Assembly: GCA_018825665.1 (NCBI GenBank)
Contig: JAHJEG010000011.1
Span: 1 to 64,000, forward strand
DNA from: a bacterium
GTDB lineage: Bacteria > Campylobacterota > Campylobacteria > Campylobacterales > Sulfurimonadaceae
Length of the DNA stretch: 64,000 bases
Reading direction: 5' to 3'
The notes beneath the pieces are model-generated. The model was not told where the DNA came from. It was given only the letters and a program-made list of their open reading frames with translations, and did no database searches. Shown here piece after piece: positions 1-9,748 of this stretch (positions within the stretch are counted from its first letter, which is position 1; the number at the start of each line of letters is the position of its first letter). The translations under genes and the position numbers were made by a program.

Positions 1-7
1 ATAAAAT

Positions 8-81
8 TGGAGGTGCCACCCAGATTTGAACTGGGGATAGCAGCTTTGCAGGCTGCGGCCTTACCACTTGGCGATGGCACC
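8..81 (-). tRNA. tRNA-Cys (GCA)
   Basis: The reverse complement folds as a cloverleaf: acceptor GGTGCC pairs with GGCACC, the anticodon loop reads CTGCAAA (anticodon GCA), and the T arm carries GGTTCAAATC-type bases. U73, typical of tRNA-Cys, is followed by an encoded CCA (positions 8-10). It is the last of three tightly spaced tRNAs read leftwards. Confidence 0.95.
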
Positions 82-97
82 AGTCAATCAGTTTCTA

Positions 98-184
98 TGG
101 TGCCCGGGGCCGGACTTGAACCGGCACAGTATTGCTACCGGGGGATTTTAAGTCCCCTGCGTCTACCGATTTCGCCACCCGGGC
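98..184 (-). tRNA. tRNA-Leu (TAA)
   Basis: This is a class II tRNA of 87 nt with a long variable arm. The acceptor GCCCGGG pairs with CCCGGGC, followed by A73 and an encoded CCA. The anticodon loop CTTAAAA gives anticodon UAA. It lies 16 nt upstream (in transcription order) of the tRNA-Cys, so the two are probably co-transcribed. Confidence 0.95.
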
Positions 185-211
185 AACGAGTGTTTATTTA
201 CAATTTATAAA

Positions 212-286
212 TGGAGCGGGAAACGAGGTTCGAACTCGCGACCCCAACCTTGGCAAGGTTGTGCTCTACCACTGAGCTATTCCCGC
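212..286 (-). tRNA. tRNA-Gly (GCC)
   Basis: The reverse complement begins GCGGGAATAGCTCAGTGG and closes with GTTCGAACC and CCCGC, then U73 and an encoded CCA. The anticodon loop TTGCCAA reads glycine codons GGC/GGU. It is the first gene of the three-tRNA minus-strand cluster and is divergent from ilvD. Confidence 0.95.
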
Positions 287-382
287 AATTAAAATAACGC
301 ACTTAGTTTTTAAGTGAGCGGAATTATAGCCACTTTATTTTCGTTTGTAAAGAGTATTTGCAAAAAAATTTAAAAAAAATGA

Positions 383-388
383 TATAAT
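383..388 (+). promoter_or_regulatory. -10 box of ilvD
   Basis: TATAAT lies 33 bases before the ilvD ATG. A weak -35-like TTGCAA sits at 358-363, 19 bases upstream, in an A-rich stretch. Sigma-70 promoters of this phylum usually show a strong -10 and little -35. The ribosome site AAGGA is at 411-415. Confidence 0.7.
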
Positions 389-420
389 CGCATTTATATT
401 TATATAGTATAAGGATTTTT

Positions 421-2106
421 ATGAGAAGTGATACTATAAAAAAGGGCTTTGATAAAGCACCTCACCGTTCGTTGCTACGTGCAACCGGCCTTAAAGACGA
501 AGATTTTGACAAGCCGTTTATCGGGATTGCCAATAGTTACATAGATATTATCCCTGGACATTTTTTCTTGCATGAATATGGAGAGATAGTAAAACAAGCC
601 ATACGCGAAGCCGGCGGGGTTCCGTTTGTATTTAACACAATCGGTGTTGATGACGGGATTGCTATGGGTCATGACGGTATGCTTTATTCTTTACCGAGTC
701 GTGAGATTATTGCAGATTCAATTGAGACTGTAATGAATGCCCACAAGCTTGATGCAATGATCTGTATCCCTAACTGTGACAAAATCGTTCCGGGTATGAT
801 TATGGGAGCGCTTCGCGTAAATGTACCTACAGTTTTCGTCTCAGGCGGTCCTATGGCTGCCGGACATAAAAAAGACGGTACTCCTATAGATTTGGCGACC
901 GCTTTTGAAGCTGTAGGTCAACATGCTGAGGGTAAAATCAGTGATGAGGAACTGTACGAGATTGAATGTGAAGCTTGTCCAAGCGGAGGAAGCTGTTCAG
1001 GTATGTTTACCGCAAACTCAATGAATACTCTTTGTGAAGCTATGGGTATCGCCCTTCCGGGCAACGGAACTATTTTGGCTATGACTCCTGCTCGTATTGA
1101 GCTGGTGAAAAAAGCGGCTAAGAGAGTTGTTGAAATGGCCAAGGCTGATGATGCCAAATACAATCTTCGCAATGTTTTAAATGAAAAAGCAGTTCATAAT
1201 GCATTTGTTGTAGATATGGCGATGGGCGGAAGCTCAAATACTGTTTTGCATATGCTTGCAATCGCAAAAGAAGCAGAGGTTGATTTCCCGATTGAAAAAA
1301 TCAACAAAATAGCCGACAATGTTGCACATATAGCAAAAATCTCTCCATCTCTTTCTACTGTTCATATGGATGATATCAACCGTGCCGGCGGTGTAAATGC
1401 AGTGATGAAAGAAGTTAGCCGTCGTGGTGGAATGCTTCACCTGGATAACCCGACCGTAACAGGTGAAACTCTCGGAGAGAGAATTAAGGATGCCAAAATC
1501 CTGGATGAGACAATTATCCATACAAATGAAAATGCATACTCCAAGGTTGGCGGATTGTCTATCCTTTTTGGAAATCTTGCGACTGAAGGTGCGGTTGTTA
1601 AAACTGCCGGTATCACAGGAAATATGCGTCAATTCAAAGGTAAAGCAGTTTGTTTTAATTCCCAACAGCAGGCACTAGCCGGAATAATGGGACACAAAGT
1701 AAAAGCAGGTGATGTTGTTGTTATCCGCTACGAGGGACCAAAAGGGGGACCTGGTATGCAAGAGATGCTTGCTCCTACTTCACTTATCATGGGGATGGGA
1801 CTCGGCGAGAGTGTTGCGCTTATAACAGACGGCCGTTTCTCCGGAGCTACTCGCGGAGCTTCTATAGGACATATCTCTCCAGAAGCAGCTGAGGGCGGCT
1901 TGATAGCCCTGATAGAAGACGGGGATGAAATCGAGCTTGATGTAGATACGCATTTGCTCCAACTCAATGTAAGTGAAGATATTCTTGCATCAAGAAGAGC
2001 TGCGTGGGTACCTCATAAAAATGAGGTAAAATCAAAATGGCTTAAGCGCTATTCTCTCATGGTTTCCAACGCATCAAACGGAGCAGTTCTAAAAACTGAA
2101 TTCTAA
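421..2106 (+). CDS. ilvD: Dihydroxy-acid dehydratase
   Basis: This enzyme dehydrates 2,3-dihydroxy-isovalerate and -methylvalerate to 2-oxo acids, the third step of valine and isoleucine synthesis in the cytoplasm. The 561-residue length is normal. CDKIVPGM near residue 119 and [10 protein letters not shown] near 186-195 supply Fe-S ligands, and SGATRG near 475 is the C-terminal active-site region. The segment [10 protein letters not shown] has glycine where the [2Fe-2S] subclass has a further cysteine, which suggests the oxygen-labile [4Fe-4S] E. coli-like type (inference). Its own promoter and AAGGA site precede the ATG. It is monocistronic here, with no other ilv gene nearby. The paralogous Edd lies at 26.2 kb. 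Confidence 0.96.
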   Translation: MRSDTIKKGFDKAPHRSLLRATGLKDEDFDKPFIGIANSYIDIIPGHFFLHEYGEIVKQAIREAGGVPFVFNTIGVDDGIAMGHDGMLYSLPSREIIADSIETVMNAHKLDAMICIPNCDKIVPGMIMGALRVNVPTVFVSGGPMAAGHKKDGTPIDLATAFEAVGQHAEGKISDEELYEIECEACPSGGSCSGMFTANSMNTLCEAMGIALPGNGTILAMTPARIELVKKAAKRVVEMAKADDAKYNLRNVLNEKAVHNAFVVDMAMGGSSNTVLHMLAIAKEAEVDFPIEKINKIADNVAHIAKISPSLSTVHMDDINRAGGVNAVMKEVSRRGGMLHLDNPTVTGETLGERIKDAKILDETIIHTNENAYSKVGGLSILFGNLATEGAVVKTAGITGNMRQFKGKAVCFNSQQQALAGIMGHKVKAGDVVVIRYEGPKGGPGMQEMLAPTSLIMGMGLGESVALITDGRFSGATRGASIGHISPEAAEGGLIALIEDGDEIELDVDTHLLQLNVSEDILASRRAAWVPHKNEVKSKWLKRYSLMVSNASNGAVLKTEF

Positions 2107-2114
2107 TCATTACC

Positions 2115-2125
2115 GGCATGTGGAA
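2115..2125 (+). repeat. GGCATGTGGAA word, intergenic copy
   Basis: Exact copy of the 11-base word that recurs through the window (preceded by C). It lies 9 bases after the ilvD stop in the 191-base gap before thrS. Short complementary bases (TCTCC/GGAGA, 2128-2145) follow it, but no T-run. A degenerate CACATATGCC at 2168-2177 could be a decayed partner. Confidence 0.8.
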
Positions 2126-2297
2126 ATTCTCCTTCAAGGAGGAGATATATCATTGTTTACTGGTTTTCACATATGCCCTTGAGAATGGATAAATACTCTT
2201 GCGGTCCTTACTTAGCTACAAAATTTCATGCGTACTAAAGTAAAAAATGGGCATTATGCTCCAAAATAATACAAATATATTAATAGGATAATTAGAA

Positions 2298-4106
2298 GTG
2301 AATGCAATTGCAATAAAACACAATGATGAAATTATTGATTTACAAACTGCCAAAGAGCTTGGTTTTGAAGGGGAACAGATTCACCTTGACAATTCAAAAG
2401 ATTCTTTGGAGGTACTTCGTCATTCAACAGCGCACCTAATGGCGCAAGCTATAAAATCTTTGTACCCTGATGCCGAATTTTATGTCGGACCGGTAGTAAA
2501 AGAGGGATTTTACTATGACTTCAAAACAAAAGAAGTAATAGGTGAGGGTGATTTAAAAAGTATTGAAAAGCAAATGCTCTCTTTTGCAAAGAAAAAATAC
2601 GAGATTGAAAAATATGAGATCTCCATGGATGAGGCAAAAGAAAAGTTTAAAGATGACCATTTAAAACTTGCTGTTATGCAAAGAATACCCGGTGACAGAG
2701 TCTCTATATACAAGCAGGGGGAATTTGAAGACCTGTGCCGAGGACCGCATCTACCGAATATAGGGCTAATCAGATATTTTAAACTTATGAAAATTGCAGG
2801 TGCCTATCTTGGAGGAGACTCTAAAAATGAGGTGCTCACTCGTATATACGGCATTGCATTTGCCGATAAAGAGTCCTTGAAAGCGCACTTGGATATGATA
2901 GCCGAGGCTGAAAAGCGTGACCATCGTAAACTGGGTAATGAGATGAAGCTTTTTACTTTCAGAGAAGAGGTCGGAGCAGGTTTTCCTATCTGGCTTCCAG
3001 CGGGCGGGCGTCTTCGTGCAAGATTGGAAAGTCTTCTTTTTAAAGCACACCGTAAACGCGGATATGAGCCTGTACGCGGGCCTGAAATGCTTAGAAGCGA
3101 TCTTTGGAAAACATCCGGACACTATCAGAATTATGGTGAGAACATGTATTTCACAAACATAGACGAAGTGGAGTTTGGTGTAAAACCGATGAACTGTGTC
3201 GGACATATAAAAGTGTACGAAGAGGATCTTCACTCTTACAGAGATTTGCCTTTGAAGTATTTTGAGTACGGAGTGGTGCATCGTCATGAGTTTACGGGTG
3301 CGCTTCACGGACTTTTCCGTGTTCGTGAATTTACCCAGGATGATGCGCATATTTTCTGTACGTCCGAGCAGATTGAAGAGCAGATTATTGAAGTGGTGGA
3401 TTTTGTTGATAAGATTATGTCAACATTTGAATTCAATTACAAGATGATGATCTCAACGAAACCTGAAAAAGCTGTCGGTGACGACAAAGTGTGGGAAATT
3501 TCTACACAGGCATTAAAAAATGCAATGGATAAAAACAGCCTTCCGTATGAGATCGATGAAGGCGGAGGTGCATTTTACGGTCCAAAGATCGATATTAAAA
3601 TTACCGATGCAATCGGTCGTGAATGGCAGTGCGGGACAATTCAGCTAGACTTTAATCTGCCTGAGAGATTTGAACTTGAATATAACGGCGAAAATAATGA
3701 TAAAATTCAGCCGGTTATGATTCACAGAGCAATTTTAGGTTCGTTTGAGCGTTTTATTGGTATATTAACGGAACACTATGCTGGTGAATTTCCGATGTTT
3801 ATTGCTCCAACACAGGTCGCGATAGTCCCGATAGCGGAAACTCACAATGCTTATGCTAAGGAATTATCTGATAAACTTATGGATATCGGAGCTGATACGG
3901 AGATTTATTCTAAGAACGATTCTTTAAATAAAAGGATCAGAACAGCTGAAAAAGCTCGTGTTCCAATGATTATCGTTTTAGGTGATGAGGAAGTCGAGAA
4001 TAAGTCTATAGCAGTTAGGGATCGTAGAACGAGAGAACAATATAATCTAAGCGAAGGGGATTTCCTGTCGCTTATACAAACTAAAATAAATGAGGTAAAT
4101 TTTTGA
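2298..4106 (+). CDS. thrS: Threonyl-tRNA synthetase
   Basis: ThrS charges tRNA-Thr with threonine in the cytoplasm. The 602-residue protein carries, in order: a short TGS-like N-terminus (about 1-40), the N2 editing domain with HSTAHLM and CRGPHLP, the class II catalytic core (zinc cysteine in KPMNCVGH near residue 299; [12 protein letters not shown]), and the anticodon-binding domain starting at PTQVAIVPI. The start is a GTG with AGGA at 2285-2288; the nearby ATG is out of frame. The 3' end overlaps infC by four bases (TTGA), so the two are translationally coupled. Confidence 0.96.
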   Translation: MNAIAIKHNDEIIDLQTAKELGFEGEQIHLDNSKDSLEVLRHSTAHLMAQAIKSLYPDAEFYVGPVVKEGFYYDFKTKEVIGEGDLKSIEKQMLSFAKKKYEIEKYEISMDEAKEKFKDDHLKLAVMQRIPGDRVSIYKQGEFEDLCRGPHLPNIGLIRYFKLMKIAGAYLGGDSKNEVLTRIYGIAFADKESLKAHLDMIAEAEKRDHRKLGNEMKLFTFREEVGAGFPIWLPAGGRLRARLESLLFKAHRKRGYEPVRGPEMLRSDLWKTSGHYQNYGENMYFTNIDEVEFGVKPMNCVGHIKVYEEDLHSYRDLPLKYFEYGVVHRHEFTGALHGLFRVREFTQDDAHIFCTSEQIEEQIIEVVDFVDKIMSTFEFNYKMMISTKPEKAVGDDKVWEISTQALKNAMDKNSLPYEIDEGGGAFYGPKIDIKITDAIGREWQCGTIQLDFNLPERFELEYNGENNDKIQPVMIHRAILGSFERFIGILTEHYAGEFPMFIAPTQVAIVPIAETHNAYAKELSDKLMDIGADTEIYSKNDSLNKRIRTAEKARVPMIIVLGDEEVENKSIAVRDRRTREQYNLSEGDFLSLIQTKINEVNF

Positions 4107-4621
4107 GTAAAAAAACAGACCGTGTCATAATGAATGACGATATTCGTGTACCTGAAGTGCGTTGTAATGTAGATGGAGCAGAGTCTTTAGGTATCGTATC
4201 TACTGACGAAGCTATGGAAAAAGCAAATGAATTGGGCTTGGACCTTGTTTTAATCGCTCCTGATGCAAAACCACCTGTTGCGAAGATTATGGACTACGGT
4301 AAGTACAGATATCAAGAAGAGAAAAAACTCAAAGAGCAGCGAAAAAATCAGACTAAGATCGATGTAAAAGAGATCAAGTTGTCTGTAAAAATTGCTGATA
4401 ATGACATAGCGTATAAAGTTAAGCATGCCAGAGAGTTTTTGACTGAAGGCAAGCACGTGAAATTCCGCGTCTTTTTAAGAGGTCGCGAGATGGCTAATCC
4501 GGACGCTGCGAGAGATGTTCTTTTAAAAGTTTGGCCGATGGTTGAAGACCTGGGCACAATGGACAAACCTCCGCGCTTTGAAGGCCGTTATTTCAATATG
4601 CTTGTTTTGCCGAATAAATAG
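4103..4621 (+). CDS. infC: Translation initiation factor IF-3
   Basis: IF-3 binds the 30S subunit, prevents 70S formation and proofreads the start codon. The 172-residue length and the motifs [20 protein letters not shown] and KEIKLSVKI are typical. The start is TTG at 4103, overlapping the thrS stop in TTGA, with GAGG seven bases upstream. A non-AUG start is common for infC and lets IF-3 regulate itself (known for E. coli, where it is AUU). In many bacteria rpmI and rplT follow infC; here a hairpin and a convergent gene follow instead. Confidence 0.96.
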   Translation: MSKKTDRVIMNDDIRVPEVRCNVDGAESLGIVSTDEAMEKANELGLDLVLIAPDAKPPVAKIMDYGKYRYQEEKKLKEQRKNQTKIDVKEIKLSVKIADNDIAYKVKHAREFLTEGKHVKFRVFLRGREMANPDAARDVLLKVWPMVEDLGTMDKPPRFEGRYFNMLVLPNK

Positions 4622-4654
4622 GTATAGTTTTTATATAGTTTCTACTACTGCGAT

Positions 4655-4682
4655 TTCCACATGCCGATCTTGGCATGTGGAA
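4655..4682 (+). terminator. Hairpin made of two inverted GGCATGTGGAA words
   Basis: TTCCACATGCC (4655-4665) and GGCATGTGGAA (4672-4682) form a perfect 11-bp stem with a 6-base loop (GATCTT). It sits between the infC stop (4621) and the stop of the convergent transporter (4689). The + strand continues into a moderately T-rich stretch. Paired uptake words serving as bidirectional terminators are known in Neisseria and Pasteurellaceae; a terminator role here is inferred. Confidence 0.7.
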
Positions 4683-4688
4683 TATGAT

Positions 4689-6011
4689 TTATTTTAAAAT
4701 CTTCACTTTAATATCGTCTTCGTTTATTGCTTCCATACTGTACTTTACAACGATTAAATTTTCGGTTTCATTTTCATACCACTCTGCAATATGCTCATTC
4801 TCAAGCGTGCTGAGCTTCTGCATATCGACCGTATCCTGTGCAAGGTAAAGGTGTGCATACTTCGTTGGATTTTGTAATCTTAAAGTCCATAGCAGCCATA
4901 GGACGGCTAGAGCAGCTACTGATACACCGATAGTTTCCCTGTCACTTATATCTAAAAGTAAACCGGCAAGAGTACCGCCGAAAAAAGTAGCAAAATATGC
5001 AACAGAATTGGATATACCCAGCGCGGCACCCTTTTGATGTACTTTGGCAAATTTTGTAATCATAGACTGAACCAATGGCTCCATCATGTTAAATGCTACA
5101 AAAAAGAAAACCACTCCAACGACAAAAACAGTACTTGAAGCTGTAAGTCCCATAATTAAAAAAGAGGCGATGAAAAGAACTATTGAAAAAAGAAAAATCT
5201 CTTTTGGCTTGTTTTTCTTCTCTCCAAAAACCGCAGCAGGGCCCATAGCAAGAAGCCCTAGAACCATTGCCGGCAGATATGCCTTGTATAAATCCGCCTT
5301 TTCCCATCCAAATCCATAGCTTTCATTGGTAAGGATGATAGGAATAAGCACAAATGCAACAGTCATAAGACCTTTTTGCATGGCATTTATAACAATCATA
5401 TTTAAAAGGTTGGAGTCTTTGAGAATATCTGAGGTCTTTGATTTTTCGTGATAAACATGTTTTATTCTCGGAGGAGTAGGCACTTTTGTAAATAAAACGA
5501 CCATAGAAACGATTGCCAAAACAGCCGTGATAATAAATAAAGTATCCACACCGTAGTGTGCACCTATTACAGGTCCGACTCCCATTGCAATAGCAAAACT
5601 TATACCGATAGAAGCACCCATAATGGCCATAGCCTTGCCGCGAATCTCCTCTTCAACAAGATCTGATATCATAGCGGTGATAACGGAACCTATAGCTCCT
5701 GCACCCTGAAGAAATCTGCCTAGCATCAAAGTGTATATATCAGTAGCATAGGCAGATATAATCGAGCCTATTAAAAATATTATCAGACCAAAAAGAATAG
5801 TCGGCTTTCTTCCTATCTTGTCGCTCATGCTTCCAAAAGGAACCTGAAAAAGTGCCTGTGTCAGTGCGTAACCGCCAACAACGACACCGACTAGAAAAGG
5901 TGTGGCACCCTCTAATTCCAAGGCGTAAATCGCAATAACCGGTAAAACTAAAAAGAGACCTAAAAAGCGAAGGGAAAGTATGGCAGAGAGCGGAAAGACT
6001 TTTTTGAACAT
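4689..6011 (-). CDS. Major facilitator superfamily transporter, YajR-like
   Basis: This is a 440-residue inner-membrane transporter of about 12 helices. The MFS motif A is clear as GSMSDKIGRKP near residue 62, after a first hydrophobic helix. About 60 soluble residues follow the last helix (from roughly 380, ending EDDIKVKILK). A small ferredoxin-like domain in that place is the hallmark of E. coli YajR, so a YajR-type proton-driven exporter is the best guess; the substrate is unknown. The start ATG has AGAGGTAA upstream and a TATAAT box at 6029-6034. It is transcribed alone, divergent from rdgB. Confidence 0.85.
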   Translation of the reverse strand: MFKKVFPLSAILSLRFLGLFLVLPVIAIYALELEGATPFLVGVVVGGYALTQALFQVPFGSMSDKIGRKPTILFGLIIFLIGSIISAYATDIYTLMLGRFLQGAGAIGSVITAMISDLVEEEIRGKAMAIMGASIGISFAIAMGVGPVIGAHYGVDTLFIITAVLAIVSMVVLFTKVPTPPRIKHVYHEKSKTSDILKDSNLLNMIVINAMQKGLMTVAFVLIPIILTNESYGFGWEKADLYKAYLPAMVLGLLAMGPAAVFGEKKNKPKEIFLFSIVLFIASFLIMGLTASSTVFVVGVVFFFVAFNMMEPLVQSMITKFAKVHQKGAALGISNSVAYFATFFGGTLAGLLLDISDRETIGVSVAALAVLWLLWTLRLQNPTKYAHLYLAQDTVDMQKLSTLENEHIAEWYENETENLIVVKYSMEAINEDDIKVKILK

Positions 6012-6028
6012 GATTACCTCTATATTTT

Positions 6029-6034
6029 ATTATA
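6029..6034 (-). promoter_or_regulatory. -10 box of the MFS gene
   Basis: TATAAT on the minus strand lies 18 bases before the ATG at 6011. The gap to rdgB is 111 bases and serves both genes. Confidence 0.55.
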
Positions 6035-6122
6035 TAATGTCGCAATTATAGTTAAAGAAATGTTTATAGAAACTTTGTGAACCATAAATCTCAATGTTTA
6101 AAGATAAGTATAAGGAAAAAAT

Positions 6123-6710
6123 TTGAAATTAGTTTTGGCAACATCCAATAAGGGTAAAGTAAGAGAAATAAAAGCGTTATGCGAAAAATTTGAAGTTATT
6201 CCGTATAGTGAATTGATAGAAGAGTTTGAGATTGTAGAAGACGGTGATACTTTTAAAGAAAATGCGCTTATCAAGGCAAGAGCGGTCTTTAAAGCATTGG
6301 ATAACAAAGAGCTGATCGTAATGGCAGATGACAGCGGAATAAGCGTAGATGTACTTGAAGGTGCTCCGGGTATTTTCAGTGCAAGATACGCCGGAGAAAA
6401 CGCTACGGATAAAGATAACCTTTATAAGTTGGTAGAGGATATAAAAGCCAAGGGTGTGCAAAGCTCTCCTGCACATTATACGGCTGCAATAGCTATTGTG
6501 ACAAAAGACGCTGAATATAGTGTGCACGGATGGATGTATGGAACCGCTTTGGCTCAAACCAAAGGCAAGGGCGGTTTTGGATATGATCCGATGTTTATCC
6601 CTGATGGGTATGAAGATACTTTGGGTGAACTTGAAGAGAGTGTAAAGCGTAAGCTATCGCACAGAGCCAAAGCTCTGGCTCTAGCAGGTCTGGTTTTGGA
6701 AACTTTATAA
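6123..6710 (+). CDS. rdgB: dITP/XTP pyrophosphatase (Ham1/RdgB)
   Basis: RdgB hydrolyses non-canonical purine triphosphates (ITP, dITP, XTP) to monophosphates and pyrophosphate, keeping them out of DNA and RNA. The 195-residue length is normal. The substrate motif TSNKGKVREI begins at residue 8, followed by DDSGISVD and GFGYDPMF, then SHRAKAL at the C-terminus. The start is TTG, with AAGGA six bases upstream; no ATG fits the conserved N-terminus MKLVLATSN. It stands alone, and 151 bases with no recognisable feature separate it from uppP. Confidence 0.95.
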   Translation: MKLVLATSNKGKVREIKALCEKFEVIPYSELIEEFEIVEDGDTFKENALIKARAVFKALDNKELIVMADDSGISVDVLEGAPGIFSARYAGENATDKDNLYKLVEDIKAKGVQSSPAHYTAAIAIVTKDAEYSVHGWMYGTALAQTKGKGGFGYDPMFIPDGYEDTLGELEESVKRKLSHRAKALALAGLVLETL

Positions 6711-6861
6711 AACCTTACAACTAAGAGTGTAGAAAATATGCTCTAGCTTACTCAGGAAAATATGTAATTTAGTATTATATCTATGTATAGTCTGCATGAT
6801 ATCTCCTTGTCTTTAACAGGTATCAAACAGCAAATTTTATTCCATATTTCAGGTATGTTTT

Positions 6862-7632
6862 TTAGTTAAACACCGCCAGCAAAAATAGACCGAAAACAAT
6901 TCTATAAATCCCAAAAGCCACAAAGGTGAATTTTTCCAAAAAGACCAAGAACAGCTTTATGGTTAGGTAAGCAACAATGAAGGACACAACAAAACCCACA
7001 GCCAGGGTTAAAAGATTTGCACTGCTGAATTCATGATAGTGCTTCAGCAGGTCATAAGCGGTAACGGCACTCATAACCGGGAATGCAAGTAAAAAACTGA
7101 ACTCTGCACTGGCTTTTCTGTTTAGGCCTACCAATAAAGCTCCGATGATGGTAGAACCCGCTCTGCTTGTCCCCGGGATAAGTGCAAAAATCTGAGCAAA
7201 TCCTATAACGAGAGATTGCTTGAAGGTGACTTTTTCAACATCATCAATGAGGTGATCTCCCTCTTTGATAAAAAACTTCTCAACTATCAAAAATATGATG
7301 CCGCCCACAATAAACATAACTGCCACTATCTGGATGCTAAAGAGTTCTTTTATCTGGGAGGAGAAGATATAGCCGACCGTCCCGATTGGAATAAATGCCA
7401 AGAAGACCTTGCTCCACAAATCTATTTTTTTAAGACTGAACTTATCTTTGTAATTGAAAATGACAGCGAGAATCGCGGCAAACTGAATGATTACCTCATA
7501 GGCTTTTGTCACACTGTTTTGGTCAATACCCAAAAATTCACTTGCCACTATTAAATGCCCGGTGGAAGATATCGGTAAAAATTCGGTAAATCCCTCTATT
7601 ATGCCTAATATTATTGAATCAAAAATCGTCAT
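6862..7632 (-). CDS. uppP: Undecaprenyl-diphosphatase
   Basis: UppP dephosphorylates undecaprenyl diphosphate, recycling the lipid carrier for peptidoglycan and surface glycans, and confers bacitracin tolerance. It is a polytopic membrane protein of 256 residues. The signatures [14 protein letters not shown] near the N-terminus and [10 protein letters not shown] mid-protein hold the active site. The reading frame is open further upstream, but the ATG at 7632 is chosen because AGGA precedes it and a TATAAT box at 7660-7665 puts the transcript start inside the longer version. Confidence 0.94.
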   Translation of the reverse strand: MTIFDSIILGIIEGFTEFLPISSTGHLIVASEFLGIDQNSVTKAYEVIIQFAAILAVIFNYKDKFSLKKIDLWSKVFLAFIPIGTVGYIFSSQIKELFSIQIVAVMFIVGGIIFLIVEKFFIKEGDHLIDDVEKVTFKQSLVIGFAQIFALIPGTSRAGSTIIGALLVGLNRKASAEFSFLLAFPVMSAVTAYDLLKHYHEFSSANLLTLAVGFVVSFIVAYLTIKLFLVFLEKFTFVAFGIYRIVFGLFLLAVFN

Positions 7633-7659
7633 ACTATTCCTTATAAAATTGAAGCCGTT

Positions 7660-7665
7660 ATTATA
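7660..7665 (-). promoter_or_regulatory. -10 box of uppP
   Basis: TATAAT on the minus strand, 28 bases before the chosen uppP start. It supports the shorter uppP. Confidence 0.6.
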
Positions 7666-7716
7666 CTGATGCAATGCCAAAATATTCCATAAAAGAGTGA
7701 ATTTAACTTTTTTGGA

Positions 7717-7722
7717 TATAAT
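7717..7722 (+). promoter_or_regulatory. -10 box of the aminotransferase operon
   Basis: GGATATAATACG contains TATAAT 40 bases before the ATG at 7762. AGGA at 7750-7753 is the ribosome site. Confidence 0.65.
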
Positions 7723-7761
7723 ACGAGGTTTTAAAATATATTATCCCGTAGGAACTTTTTT

Positions 7762-8868
7762 ATGCTACTTTTTACTCCTGGACCAACTCCTGTCCCTCAA
7801 AATGTTCGTAATGCCATGTCAGAAGAGACAATGCACCATCGTACACCGGAATTTGAAGCAATCTTTGAAAAAACAAGAAAACATCTTTTTAACCTCTTCA
7901 ACACTGACGAAGTGCTAATGCTCTCATCAAGCGGTACAGGTGCTATGGAGGCTGCTGTAACAAACCTTTGCCATAACACGCTTTTGAATGTTAATTCAGG
8001 AAAGTTTGGAGAGCGGTTTGGAAAAATTGCTGCAGCAAGCGGATTAAAAAACGTAGAGATAAAAAACGAATGGGATACCCCTGTCAGTGTACAGGATATT
8101 GTTGAAGCAGTAAAAAGCAACTCTGATATCGATGCAATAGCCGTTCAGATAAGTGAATCGGCAGGGGGACTTCGTCACCCTGTAGAAGAGATCGCAAAAG
8201 CCGTAAAAGAGATAAATCCCGATATTATGATTATAGCTGACGGCATAACCGCTGTGGGTGTAGAAGTGATCGATATTACAAATATCGATTGTTTGATCGC
8301 GGGCAGCCAAAAAGCATTGATGCTTCCTCCGGGATTGTCGATTTTAGGTCTGAGTCAAAATGCGGTGGATAAAATAGGCTCCGGCAAGGGTTATTATTTT
8401 AATCTGGCTACGGAGATAAAAGCACAAAGAAAGAACACTACGGCATGGACCGCGGCTACTACCCTGATTATAGGACTTTTAGAGGTTTTTGAATCCATTG
8501 AAAAAAAAGGCGGGCTGCAAAAGCTTTACAGCGACACGGCTATAAGAGCAAAGGCTGTAAAAAATTCCCTAGAAGCAATCGGTCTGCATGTCTATCCTAA
8601 ATCTCCGGCAATGTCGATGACGACCATAGATGATGTGGATGCCTCGGCAATCAGAAAGATGCTTCAAAATGAGTTTGATGTGAACGTCGCCGGCGGACAG
8701 GACCATTTGAGCGGCAAGATATTTCGCATAAACCAAATGGGCTTGATTCCTGTTTACGAGATGGCCTGGGTGGTCAACAGTGTGGAGTTGACATTAAGCA
8801 AACTGGGTCGCAGAGCATATGATGGAACTGCAAACAAAATATTTAATGAAATAATTTTTGAAAAATAA
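7762..8868 (+). CDS. PLP-dependent class V aminotransferase (serine/alanine-glyoxylate type)
   Basis: This is a 368-residue fold-type I aminotransferase. The N-terminus LLFTPGPTPVP and the glycine-rich SSSGTGAMEAA near residue 53 bind substrate and cofactor, and the lysine in AGSQKALMLPPG near residue 190 should form the PLP Schiff base. The family moves amino groups between serine or alanine and glyoxylate or pyruvate; the exact substrate cannot be told from sequence. hisZ and purA follow with small gaps (9 and 22 bases), so an amino-acid and purine operon is likely. Confidence 0.88.
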   Translation: MLLFTPGPTPVPQNVRNAMSEETMHHRTPEFEAIFEKTRKHLFNLFNTDEVLMLSSSGTGAMEAAVTNLCHNTLLNVNSGKFGERFGKIAAASGLKNVEIKNEWDTPVSVQDIVEAVKSNSDIDAIAVQISESAGGLRHPVEEIAKAVKEINPDIMIIADGITAVGVEVIDITNIDCLIAGSQKALMLPPGLSILGLSQNAVDKIGSGKGYYFNLATEIKAQRKNTTAWTAATTLIIGLLEVFESIEKKGGLQKLYSDTAIRAKAVKNSLEAIGLHVYPKSPAMSMTTIDDVDASAIRKMLQNEFDVNVAGGQDHLSGKIFRINQMGLIPVYEMAWVVNSVELTLSKLGRRAYDGTANKIFNEIIFEK

Positions 8869-8877
8869 AGAAGAATA

Positions 8878-9726
8878 ATGATATTTGAACACGAAATTCC
8901 GGATGGTTCCAGGCTGTATTTCGGCCAGACAGCTAAAAAGAAAAGAGAAATAGAAAAGATTGCCAGTGACATTTTATATACTGACGGTTTTGAAGAGATA
9001 GTGACGCCTATGTTTTCCTATCATCAACATCACAGTATCGCTGATGAGAAAGAGCTTGTAAGGGTCAATGATGAGAAGAACAATAAAATAAGCCTTCGCG
9101 CAGATTCGACTATTGATGTGGTTCGAATCATAGAAAAGCGCCTGGGACAAAACACTGAACATAAGAAGTGGTTTTATATTCAGCCCGTATTTCGTTATCC
9201 TACCCATGAATTCAATCAAATCGGTGTTGAATTCATGGGTGAAAAAAAACTTTCAAAAGTTATGAGTCTTGCCGTAAATATTTTAGACAGTCTGGAAGTA
9301 AAACCTTTAATTCAAATATCAAATATTAAGATTCCAAAAATATTAACAGAGATGTTTGATGAATTGACTCTGGATGATTTTCGTCATATCAATATAGAGA
9401 AATTTTTAAATCTGAAAGTTGAGTGGCTGGAAAAACTTGTTTATCTTCAGCACGTTGAACAGGTAGATGAACTTTTGAAGATTGTTCCCGACAAAATAAA
9501 AGCAGAACTTTTAAAAATGAAAGAGTTGTGTTCTGAAGCATCATGCAAAAACAGTGTTCTGGCACCAATGTATTATGCGGAAATGCTTTATTATGATGAA
9601 CTGTTTTTTAGAATCATTGATAAGAATGAAGTATACGCACGCGGCGGAAGATATAAAAATTCAGAACTGACATCTGTAGGATTTGCAATCTATACAGATA
9701 TTTTATGTGAAACATTAACTAAATAA
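8878..9726 (+). CDS. hisZ: ATP phosphoribosyltransferase regulatory subunit-like (HisZ)
   Basis: This 282-residue protein resembles the catalytic core of histidyl-tRNA synthetase but lacks its anticodon domain, as HisZ does. Visible landmarks are PDGSRLYFGQTAKKKREIE, LRADSTIDVVR, a motif-2-like QPVFRYP and the late YARGGRYKN. HisZ partners the short form of HisG in the first, feedback-inhibited step of histidine synthesis. No hisG lies in the window. It sits between the aminotransferase gene (9 bases) and purA (22 bases). Confidence 0.82.
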   Translation: MIFEHEIPDGSRLYFGQTAKKKREIEKIASDILYTDGFEEIVTPMFSYHQHHSIADEKELVRVNDEKNNKISLRADSTIDVVRIIEKRLGQNTEHKKWFYIQPVFRYPTHEFNQIGVEFMGEKKLSKVMSLAVNILDSLEVKPLIQISNIKIPKILTEMFDELTLDDFRHINIEKFLNLKVEWLEKLVYLQHVEQVDELLKIVPDKIKAELLKMKELCSEASCKNSVLAPMYYAEMLYYDELFFRIIDKNEVYARGGRYKNSELTSVGFAIYTDILCETLTK

Positions 9727-9748
9727 TTGATATAAAAAGAGGAAAATA

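Noticed and set aside
7-210. Open frame of 67 codons over the tRNA cluster
   Set aside because: It is antisense to tRNA-Cys and tRNA-Leu and is explained by their sequence.
1-300. tRNA cluster as an integration site of a mobile element
   Set aside because: No integrase, no direct repeat of a tRNA 3' end, and the flanking gene is housekeeping.
2160-2180. CACATATGCC as another copy of the repeated word
   Set aside because: It has an insertion in the core; every accepted copy keeps GGCATGTG intact.
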